This document shows, piece after piece, positions 7,459-14,746 of a stretch of DNA of 34,267 nt (the stretch's first letter is position 1; each line of letters begins with the position of its first letter). Origin of the DNA: an uncultured Actinomycetes bacterium (GTDB taxonomy: Bacteria; Actinomycetota; Thermoleophilia; Gaiellales; F1-60-MAGs149); contig CAIQOY010000191.1 in NCBI GenBank assembly GCA_903873565.1, positions 1-34,267 of the forward strand, read 5' to 3'. The notes beneath the pieces were generated by a model. It ran no database searches. It had not been told where the DNA came from and saw only the letters and a list, made by a program, of their open reading frames with translations. The translations under genes and the position numbers were made by a program.

Positions 7459-9144
7459 CTACTGGACCTTGAAGTAGAGCTTGCGCGCGGCGTTGTCGCC
7501 GTAGACGCTGCGAGCCTGGATGTCGAAGTCGAACGTCGCGCCCGCCGTCGCGACCCAGTCGCTCCCGAAGCACGTCGCCGCGTTGATGGTGTACTGCAGG
7601 AGGTTGGCCGTGGGTGCGGCAGGGTCGGTGGCCGTGTCGGCCGCCGGATCGAGAACGCCCTCCAAGGACGGGTCGATGCTGAACGGGGCGCCGTTCGAGA
7701 CCGCGTTCGAATACGAGGCCACCGAGCAGTTGTTGTTGCCCGTGCGGCCGCCGCCGTTGTTCGGCTTGTTGGGCGCATCCGCCGTGTAGAGCAGCGCGCC
7801 CATATCGATGTAGCCGCTTGCCGAGGGCTCGCCCGCAACGGCCGGCCGCTGCGGCCGGAACCACTTGAGGGTGATCACGCCATCCGCCCCGACCAGGATC
7901 GGGTTGGTCGGCGACATCCCGTACCCCGCGGACGGGGACGTGACCTGTCCCGAGGCAGCGTCGTAGCCGAGCACCGTCTCGGTGCTGCCGATCGTCACCG
8001 AATAGACCGCCGGCGCCGTGTTGAACACGAAGTTCAGAACGCCCGGATAGGTCGCCCCGCCCGCCGTCTGCACGAAGGCGTTGCCCGCGCCGATCTCCGA
8101 CGGCAGCGCACCGGGGGAGATTTGGGCGTCGCCGGTCGAGCCCGTGGCAATGCTGACCGTGGTGCCGGAGACCGCGGCCGCCGCCCCATTGACGAGCGGA
8201 TACGTGGTGGCCCCGACCGCGTGGCTCGCGCAGTAGACATTGCCCAGGCAGTCGAGCGTCGCGCTGGTGCCCGCCATGATCTGCGTTGCGAGCGTCACGG
8301 TGGTCGGCACCAGCCGGTCGATCAAGGGCTGCACCGCCGAGGCGCTGCCGCCCAGGTAGACGTTGATGCTCTCCGGGCCGGTCAGTTTGAAGTTCGAGAA
8401 CATCTTGAACTCGGTCGGAGCGGCACCGAACGCCGGGGCGAGCGGTGCGCCCGCCTGGCCCGGAGCCGGAGCCGGCGCCGGCGCCGGCGTCTGGCCGTCG
8501 GCGCACGGCGGCAGCGGCGCCGGGCCGCAGGTCTGACGAAGCACGCGTGAGGATGCCGTCTTGCCCCTGCGGCCGGTCCGATCGACGTTGTCGAGGATCA
8601 GGTTGCCGTTGTCATCGGTGTCGAAGGCCCCCGCGATGCCATCGAGATCGGCGTCACGCCCCTGGCCGTTGTAGCCCTTCAGCGCGGCCTTCCCGTTGCC
8701 GACCTTCACCCGGCCGAGATTGCCTGCGCCGATCGGCTTTCCGGCCCGCGCGGTGGCTGTGTAGGCGGCGGTCGTGTGATAGCTGCCCATCGGCGCCGTG
8801 GCCTTGAAATACCCGGTCTTCTTGACGATGGTGCCGAGCTTGACGCTCTTGGCCGTGGAGAGCGTGGCGTAGACCTTCGCGCCCCCGCCGCCGAGGACGA
8901 CGGGGCCGAGGTACGCGCCCTTGGCCGAGACGACGTGGAGCGACGCGCCCGAGGTCGTCGCGGTGATCCGGAAGGCGCCGCTCGCCGGCAGACTGGCCTT
9001 CCTGCCCTTGCCGTCCGCCTGGACGACGATGATCTGGAGTCCACCTCCGCCTTTGACGGTGCCCGAGATGGTGCCGGCCGAGGCGGGTACGGCGGCGATC
9101 AGCGCGCCGAGGACGGCGACGAGGGCGAGGGGAAAGCGCTGCAT
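7459..9144 (-). CDS. Secreted protein of unknown function with Ca-binding (thrombospondin type 3-like) repeat and Pro/Ala linker
   Basis: Signal peptide MQRFPLALVAVLGALIAAVPASA; GQGRDADLDGIAGAFDTDDNGNLILDNVD acidic DxDxDG loops; PAPAPAPAPG linker. Confidence 0.75.
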   Translation of the reverse strand: MQRFPLALVAVLGALIAAVPASAGTISGTVKGGGGLQIIVVQADGKGRKASLPASGAFRITATTSGASLHVVSAKGAYLGPVVLGGGGAKVYATLSTAKSVKLGTIVKKTGYFKATAPMGSYHTTAAYTATARAGKPIGAGNLGRVKVGNGKAALKGYNGQGRDADLDGIAGAFDTDDNGNLILDNVDRTGRRGKTASSRVLRQTCGPAPLPPCADGQTPAPAPAPAPGQAGAPLAPAFGAAPTEFKMFSNFKLTGPESINVYLGGSASAVQPLIDRLVPTTVTLATQIMAGTSATLDCLGNVYCASHAVGATTYPLVNGAAAAVSGTTVSIATGSTGDAQISPGALPSEIGAGNAFVQTAGGATYPGVLNFVFNTAPAVYSVTIGSTETVLGYDAASGQVTSPSAGYGMSPTNPILVGADGVITLKWFRPQRPAVAGEPSASGYIDMGALLYTADAPNKPNNGGGRTGNNNCSVASYSNAVSNGAPFSIDPSLEGVLDPAADTATDPAAPTANLLQYTINAATCFGSDWVATAGATFDFDIQARSVYGDNAARKLYFKVQ

Positions 9145-9150
9145 GCGGCT

Positions 9151-9156
9151 ACTGTA
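9151..9156 (-). promoter_or_regulatory. -10-like TACAGT, 6 nt before secreted protein ATG
   Basis: TACAGT-agccgc-ATG. Confidence 0.65.
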
Positions 9157-9266
9157 GCAGCCGGCCTGACCACGTAGTCAGGACCCGCGGCGGCCGCATC
9201 AGGACGAGCGGCGAAGAGCACACGGGCCGTCATGTACCCTTGACGACAGACCATCCGGAGGACACC

Positions 9267-10448
9267 GTGGCAACCACCAGCGACCGCGCGATCGACCCCC
9301 TCGACTACGTCGGCGTCGACGCGCTCCTGAGCGACGACGAGAAGGCCATCCGCGACGCCGTGCGGGAGGTCGTCCGTGACCGCATCCTGCCGGAGGTCGG
9401 CGACTGGTTCGACAAGGGCATCCTGCCGCGCGAGGTGTTCACCGAGTTCGGGCAGATGGGCTTCCTCGGCGCGCATCTCGAGGGCTACGGCTGCGCCGGC
9501 GTCAACGCCGTCTCCTACGGGCTGATCAACCACGAGCTCGAGTACGGCGACTCCGGCCTGCGCAGCGCCGTGTCCGTCCAGGGCTCGCTGGCGATGTTCG
9601 CGATCTGGCGCTGGGGCTCCGAGGAGCAGAAGCAGCAGTACCTGCCGCGCATGGCCGCCGGCGAGGTGATCGGCTGCTTCGGCCTGACCGAGGCCGACGC
9701 CGGGTCCGATCCCGGTTCGATGCGCACCCACGCCCGTCAGGACGGCGGCGACTGGATCATCAACGGCTCGAAGATGTGGATCACGAACGGCACCATCGCC
9801 GACATCGCGATCGTGTGGGCCCAGACCGACGACGGCATCCAGGGCTTCATCATCGAGAAGGGCATGCCCGGGTTCACGGCGCCCGAGATCCACAAGAAGC
9901 TGTCGCTGCGCGCCTCGATCACGTCGGAGCTCGTGATGGCGGACGTGCGCGTGCCCGACGAGAACCGCCTGCCGGGCGTCCAGAGCCTGCGCGGCCCGCT
10001 CTCCTGCCTCAACGAGGCCCGCTACGGCATCGTCTGGGGCGTCGTCGGCGCGGCCCGCGCCTGCTACGAGGAGGCGCTCTCCTACGCGACGGAGCGGATC
10101 GTCTTCGAGAAGCCGCTGACCGCCTACCAGCTGACCCAGCAGAAGCTCGCGGAGATGGTCCTCGAGATCAACCGCGGCATGCTGATGGCGCTGCACCTCG
10201 GCCGCATGAAGGACGAGGGCAAGCTGCGCCCCGAGCACGTCTCGCTCGGCAAGATGGGCAACGCCCGCGGCGCGCTCGAGATCGCCCGCTCCGCCCGCTC
10301 GATCCTCGGCGGCAACGGCATCACGCTCGAGTACCCCGTGATCCGCCACATGAACAACCTCGAGAGCGTGTTCACCTACGAGGGCACCCACGAGGTGCAC
10401 ACGCTGGTGGTCGGCGGCGCGGTCACGGGCGTCCAGGCGTTCCGTTGA
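9267..10448 (+). CDS. gcdH: Acyl-CoA dehydrogenase, glutaryl-CoA dehydrogenase-like
   Basis: GCFGLTEADAGSDPGSMRTHA, KMWITNG, RGPLSCLNEARYGIVWG, YEGTHEVHTLVVG. GTG 9267 preceded by GGAGGA (9257-9262). Confidence 0.87.
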   Translation: MATTSDRAIDPLDYVGVDALLSDDEKAIRDAVREVVRDRILPEVGDWFDKGILPREVFTEFGQMGFLGAHLEGYGCAGVNAVSYGLINHELEYGDSGLRSAVSVQGSLAMFAIWRWGSEEQKQQYLPRMAAGEVIGCFGLTEADAGSDPGSMRTHARQDGGDWIINGSKMWITNGTIADIAIVWAQTDDGIQGFIIEKGMPGFTAPEIHKKLSLRASITSELVMADVRVPDENRLPGVQSLRGPLSCLNEARYGIVWGVVGAARACYEEALSYATERIVFEKPLTAYQLTQQKLAEMVLEINRGMLMALHLGRMKDEGKLRPEHVSLGKMGNARGALEIARSARSILGGNGITLEYPVIRHMNNLESVFTYEGTHEVHTLVVGGAVTGVQAFR

Positions 10449-10789
10449 GCCAGCTCGAGGGCCTCGAGTACATCTCCTACGCCGTCGAGGCGTCGCCGGC
10501 GTGGCAGCGCGTCCTGCACGAGCCGCACCACCGCGTCTACGGGCCCGGCGGGGCGACGCGCTACCACCACGTCGGCTCTGACGACCCGCCCGTCGAGGGG
10601 ACGGCCGAGCTGATCGCCGAGCAGGGCGACACGCTGACGATCCTGATCACCGGCGACGACGCTCCGAAGACCGTCGCGCTGACGGTCCTCAGCCCGACGG
10701 TGGCCGAGATGACGATCACCCGCGGCGCCGACTGGGCGCGCTGCGTGGTGGCGCTGATCGCCCTGCCGGACGCGCACCACGACCACTGA
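10445..10789 (+). CDS. Hypothetical protein translationally coupled to gcdH
   Basis: TTG start in a TTGA overlap with the gcdH stop; reads MSQLEGLEYISYAVEASPAWQRVLHEPHHRVYGPGGATRYHHVGSDDPP... to TGA 10787-10789. Confidence 0.65.
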   Translation: MSQLEGLEYISYAVEASPAWQRVLHEPHHRVYGPGGATRYHHVGSDDPPVEGTAELIAEQGDTLTILITGDDAPKTVALTVLSPTVAEMTITRGADWARCVVALIALPDAHHDH

Positions 10790-10790
10790 G

Positions 10791-11450
10791 TCAGGTGCCG
10801 GCGGGCGGGCGGATCTCGAAGCCCTCGTGCTCGCGTGCGGCCGCGACGGCCGGCAGCGCGTGGAAGCGGTCGTAGAAGGCGCCCAGCACCGGATCGTCCC
10901 ACCACGGCTCGGCCGTGAGGCGGGTCCAGCGGATCAGCATCCCGAGGAAGACGTCGTCCACGCCCGGCTCGTCGCCGCGGGCGAACGGCGCGTCGGCGTA
11001 CCAGGCCGCGCAGCGCGCGCGCAGCCCGGCCAGCTCGTCCGTGGCGTGCGCCACGACGGCCGCTCGGGCGTCGTCGCCGTCGGCGAAGCGCTGCGGGTAG
11101 CGGGCGCGCAGGATCGCGACCTGCACGGTGTTGGTGAGGAAGACCAGCCGGCTCAGGAACGCGGGCCGCTCGGGATCGTCGGGCGCGGGCGCGAGGTCGT
11201 GCCGCCCGGCGCGCTCGGCGATCGCGAGGCTGATGGCGGCGGACTCGGTCTGCACGGTGCCGTCGGGCCAGATCAGGGTCGGGATCCGGCCGCTCGGGTT
11301 GAGCGACAGGTAGGCCTTCGGCTCCACCGGGCGCCCGTCGTCGTCGCGGACGACGCGCACCAGCTCGTGCTCCATCCCGGTGGCCTCGAGCAGCACGTGG
11401 GGCGCGAACGAGCCGGCCCCGGGCAGGAAGTAGAGGAGCGCGACCGACAC
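10791..11450 (-). CDS. Glutathione S-transferase family protein
   Basis: GAGSFAPHVLLEATGMEHELV...YLSLNPSGRIPTLIWPDGTVQTESAAISLAIAER, thioredoxin-like GST N-domain with SAAI motif. Confidence 0.9.
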   Translation of the reverse strand: MSVALLYFLPGAGSFAPHVLLEATGMEHELVRVVRDDDGRPVEPKAYLSLNPSGRIPTLIWPDGTVQTESAAISLAIAERAGRHDLAPAPDDPERPAFLSRLVFLTNTVQVAILRARYPQRFADGDDARAAVVAHATDELAGLRARCAAWYADAPFARGDEPGVDDVFLGMLIRWTRLTAEPWWDDPVLGAFYDRFHALPAVAAAREHEGFEIRPPAGT

Positions 11451-11456
11451 GGGGGC

Positions 11457-11462
11457 AATCTA
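11457..11462 (-). promoter_or_regulatory. -10-like TAGATT, 6 nt before GST GTG
   Basis: TAGATT-gccccc-GTG. Confidence 0.6.
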
Positions 11463-11520
11463 GCGCGCGCGGGGACGTGGCCTGCCACGCTGCCCGCACG
11501 CGATCCGAAGGGAGTCCCCG

Positions 11521-11808
11521 ATGGCCCACGTCATCGCCGTCCGCTGGACGATCAAGCCCGGCCACGAGCAGGAGGTCCTCGACCTCGCCCGCACCATGGT
11601 CGAGCCGTCGAACGCCGAGCCCGGCTGCCGCAGCTACGTCCTGCACGCCGACCCGGCCGACCCCGCGGCCCTCTTCCTCTACGAGGTCTACGACGACGCG
11701 GACGCCTTCCAGGCGCACTGCGACAGCGCGCACTTCAAGGCGACCGTCGAGGCGCGCATCTTCCCGCTGCTCGCCGACCGCCGGCTCGAGATCTACGCGC
11801 CGGCCTGA
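11521..11808 (+). CDS. Antibiotic biosynthesis monooxygenase (ABM) domain / putative quinol monooxygenase
   Basis: VIAVRWTIKPGHEQEVLDLARTMVEPSNAEPGCRSYVLHADPADPAALFLYEVYDDADAFQAHCDSAHFK; SD-like GGGAG upstream. Confidence 0.9.
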   Translation: MAHVIAVRWTIKPGHEQEVLDLARTMVEPSNAEPGCRSYVLHADPADPAALFLYEVYDDADAFQAHCDSAHFKATVEARIFPLLADRRLEIYAPA

Positions 11809-11833
11809 GGCCGTGGGCGCGCAGTCCGGCCGG

Positions 11834-11839
11834 TATCGT
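11834..11839 (+). promoter_or_regulatory. -10-like TATCGT, 6 nt before lipoprotein ATG
   Basis: TATCGT-caagcc-ATG. Confidence 0.6.
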
Positions 11840-11845
11840 CAAGCC

Positions 11846-12376
11846 ATGACCATGCGCCTCCTCGCCCTCCCCGCTCTGCTCCTCGTCACCGGCATCCTCG
11901 CCGCCTGCGGGGGCGACGACGGCGAGCCGGTCGTCAGCACAACGGCGGACGGCACCGTGATCGCCGAGCTCGAGACCAAGGCCGGCGACGCCTGGACCGT
12001 CACCCTCCCCGAGGGCGCAACCGAGGCCTACGACCTGTACGGCAACGACGGTCGCGAGCCGATCGCGATCTGGGGTGAGGACGCTGGGGCCATCACCACC
12101 GCGGTCGACGAGCGATTCGCGATCGGGCTGCTGCAGCAGGCCGGGACGGGCTACGCGTGGCGTCCCCTCGACGACACCGCGTCCGGGAGCGTCGTGGAGC
12201 TGCTCCAGCAGGGGGTCAACCCGCACGATCCCGGTCCGGAGGTGGGTGGCGAGGAGACGCACTACTACGTCTACCGCGCGACCGCCGCCGGCACGGGCCG
12301 GATCGAGTTCGGCCTGTACGGCCCGGGGGCCGATCAGCCGGAGCGGACCGCGGCCTTCGACGTCACCGTGTCGTAG
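11846..12376 (+). CDS. Lipoprotein with chagasin/I42-like inhibitor fold signature
   Basis: Lipobox LAAC at the end of a signal peptide; AGTGYAW and GGEETHYYVYRATAAGTGRIEFGLYGP resemble I42 motifs (TGYxW; aGxxxIxxxYxxP). ATG 11846 with TATCGT box 6 nt upstream. Confidence 0.7.
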   Translation: MTMRLLALPALLLVTGILAACGGDDGEPVVSTTADGTVIAELETKAGDAWTVTLPEGATEAYDLYGNDGREPIAIWGEDAGAITTAVDERFAIGLLQQAGTGYAWRPLDDTASGSVVELLQQGVNPHDPGPEVGGEETHYYVYRATAAGTGRIEFGLYGPGADQPERTAAFDVTVS

Positions 12377-12388
12377 CCGGCGTCCGGA

Positions 12389-12461
12389 TGGGCGGTACTG
12401 GGCTCGAACCAGTGACCCCCAGCTTGTCGAGCTGGTGCTCTACCAACTGAGCTAACCGCCC
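12389..12461 (-). tRNA. tRNA-Val, anticodon GAC
   Basis: Reverse complement GGGCGGT-TA-GCTC-AGTTGGTA-GAGC-A-CCAGC-TCGACAA-GCTGG-GGGTC-ACTGG-TTCGAAC-CCAGT-ACCGCCC-A folds as a full cloverleaf; A73; CCA not encoded. Confidence 0.95.
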
Positions 12462-12506
12462 GGACGGAGCCGGAATCTACCAGACCCCCGGCGGCCGGGG
12501 ACGCGG

Positions 12507-14708
12507 CTAGAGCACCTCGAGCGGGGCGTACTCGACGCGCAGCCGGCGCTCGCCGGACTCCGGGAAGCGGACGACGACCTCCTCCGGCGTCGGGCAGGCG
12601 ATCACGATCCCCTCCCCGAGCGTGGCGTGGCGCACGGTGTCCCCGGTCGAGATGACCGGCAGGTCGACGGGCTCCCGGCGCTCGATGCGCGGGCGCCGCG
12701 GGGCGGCGGACGGCGGCGGCAGATCCGACCACCTGCCCCGGGCGGCCGGCATCGCGGTGCCGCCGCGCACGCCGACGCGCTCCTCCTCGCGGTGGATGGA
12801 CGGGATCTCGTCGATGAAGAGGGAGCGCGGATTGCTCTCGGTGCGGCCGTAGAGGCTGCGCTGGCGCGCGTGGGTGAGCACGAGCCGCTCGCGCGCGCGG
12901 GTCATGCCCACGTAGCAGAGCCGCCGCTCCTCCTCGAGGTTGGCCTCCTCGAGCGCCCGCGCGTGCGGGAAGATCCCGTCCTCCATGCCGACCATGTAGA
13001 CGTGCGGGAACTCGAGGCCCTTGGCCGTGTGCAGGGTCATCAGGGTGACCATGGCGCCGTCATCGTCGTCGGGCAGCTCATCGCTGTCGGAGCGCAGGCT
13101 CAGGTCCGCGAGGAACATCGCGAGGTCGTCGAGCGGCACCCCGGTCAGCACGGCTTCGCGGGCGACGCCGAGCAGCTCCTCGAGGTTCTCGAGGCGTCCG
13201 CGGGCCTCCAGCGTGCGCTCCGCGCGCAGCGCCTCCACCATCCCCGTCTCGTCGTACACGCGCTCGAGGAGATCGGCGGGCTCGAGCTCGCGCGCAGCTC
13301 CGGCGAGCCCGTCCATCAGGTCCGCGAAGGCCGCCACCGCCTTGCGGGCCGCCGCCCCGGGAAGCAACGCGTCCGCCTCGCCGAGGACCTCGCGCAGCGT
13401 GCGCCCCGTGGCCAGGGCGTGGTCGGCGAGCCGTCCCACCGTGGTGTCGCCGATGCCGCGCCGCGGCACGTTGATGATCCGCCGCAGGGCGACGTCGTCG
13501 GCGGGGTTCGCGAGCGCGCGCAGGTAGGCCAGCGCGTCCCTGACCTCCTGGCGCTCGTAGAAGCCCGTGCCGCCGATGATGCGGTAGGGCACGTCGGCCT
13601 GGAGCAGGGCCTCCTCCAGCGCGCGCGACTGGGCGTTCGTGCGGTAGAAGACGGCGACGTCGCGCAGCGATCCGCCCTCCCCCACGATCCGGCTGATCTG
13701 CCCGACCACGAAGCGCGCCTCCGAGCGCTCGTCCTGGCACTCCACCACGCGCACGACCTCGCCGTCGCCGAGCTCGCTCCAGAGCCGCTTGTCCTGGCGG
13801 TCGAGGTTGTTGGCGATCACGCCGTTGGCGGCGTCCAGGATGTGCTGCGTCGAGCGGTAGTTCTGCTCCAGGCGGATCGTGCGCGCGTTCGGGAAGTCCT
13901 GCTCGAAGTCGAGGATGTTGCGGATGTCGGCGCCACGCCACGAGTAGATCGACTGGTCGGAGTCGCCGACCACGAACACGCTCTGGTGCTCCGCGGCGAG
14001 CGCGCGCACCAGCCGGTACTGGGCGTGGTTGGTGTCCTGGTACTCGTCGACGAGCACGTGGCGGAAGGCCCGTTGCCAGCGCTCCCGCGCCTCTGGGATC
14101 TGCTCCACGAGGTGCACCGCTTGGACGAGCAGGTCGTCGAAGTCCATCGCCCCGGCCTCCAGCAGCCTGGCCTGGTAGCGCCGGTAGACCTCGCCGACCG
14201 TGGTGTCGAAGTAGCCGTCGTTCTCCGCGATGAACCGATCGGCGTCGATCATCCGGTTCTTGGAGTCGCTGATCCGCGCGTGCACCCCGCGCGGCGGGTA
14301 GCGCTTCACGTCGAGTCCGAGGTCATCCTCGAGGATCGAGCGCACCAGGCGCACCTGGTCCGCGCTGTCGTAGATCGTGAAGGTGGAACGGAACCCGATC
14401 CGCGTCGCCTCGGCCCGCAGGATGCGCGCGCAGGCCGCGTGGAAGGTCATGACCCACATCCCCGTGGCGCGGCCGCCGAGCACCCGGTTGACGCGCGCGA
14501 CCATCTCCTGCGCGGCCTTGTTGGTGAAGGTGATCGCGAGGATCGACGAGGGCGGCGCGCCGTGCTCCTGCACGAGGTGCGCGATGCGGTGGGTGAGGAC
14601 GCTGGTCTTGCCCGAGCCGGCCCCCGCCACGACGAGGATGGGGCCGGGCGGCGCGGTCACCGCGTCCTGCTGGGCGGGGTTGAGGCCGGTGGGGTGCGCG
14701 CTCGTCAC
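12507..14708 (-). CDS. pcrA: UvrD/PcrA-type ATP-dependent DNA helicase
   Basis: LNPAQQDAVTAPPGPILVVAGAGSGKT (Walker A), LVDEYQDTN, GDSDQSIYSWRGADI, TLHTAKGLEFPHVY, C-terminal Tudor-like VRHATLGEGIV. Confidence 0.96.
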   Translation of the reverse strand: MTSAHPTGLNPAQQDAVTAPPGPILVVAGAGSGKTSVLTHRIAHLVQEHGAPPSSILAITFTNKAAQEMVARVNRVLGGRATGMWVMTFHAACARILRAEATRIGFRSTFTIYDSADQVRLVRSILEDDLGLDVKRYPPRGVHARISDSKNRMIDADRFIAENDGYFDTTVGEVYRRYQARLLEAGAMDFDDLLVQAVHLVEQIPEARERWQRAFRHVLVDEYQDTNHAQYRLVRALAAEHQSVFVVGDSDQSIYSWRGADIRNILDFEQDFPNARTIRLEQNYRSTQHILDAANGVIANNLDRQDKRLWSELGDGEVVRVVECQDERSEARFVVGQISRIVGEGGSLRDVAVFYRTNAQSRALEEALLQADVPYRIIGGTGFYERQEVRDALAYLRALANPADDVALRRIINVPRRGIGDTTVGRLADHALATGRTLREVLGEADALLPGAAARKAVAAFADLMDGLAGAARELEPADLLERVYDETGMVEALRAERTLEARGRLENLEELLGVAREAVLTGVPLDDLAMFLADLSLRSDSDELPDDDDGAMVTLMTLHTAKGLEFPHVYMVGMEDGIFPHARALEEANLEEERRLCYVGMTRARERLVLTHARQRSLYGRTESNPRSLFIDEIPSIHREEERVGVRGGTAMPAARGRWSDLPPPSAAPRRPRIERREPVDLPVISTGDTVRHATLGEGIVIACPTPEEVVVRFPESGERRLRVEYAPLEVL

Positions 14709-14714
14709 GGACCC

Positions 14715-14720
14715 AACCTA
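14715..14720 (-). promoter_or_regulatory. -10-like TAGGTT, 6 nt before pcrA GTG
   Basis: TAGGTT-gggtcc-GTG. Confidence 0.6.
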
Positions 14721-14746
14721 GCAGGGGCGCAGGGCCCCGCCGGGGC

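Noticed and set aside
5877-7838. 653-aa - strand ORF suggesting a fusion upstream of the Nudix protein
   Set aside because: The N-terminal part is out-of-frame reading of the serine hydrolase; Nudix starts at ATG 6374.
8460-8492. GCCGGC tandem repeat as a non-coding repeat/variable locus
   Set aside because: In frame it encodes an Ala-Pro linker (PAPAPAPAP) within the secreted protein; ordinary low-complexity coding sequence.
12075-12455. + strand ORFs ending WARTSDPQLVELVLYQLS / GTGLEPVTPSLSSWCSTN
   Set aside because: Produced by reading through the antisense of tRNA-Val; a familiar annotation artefact.
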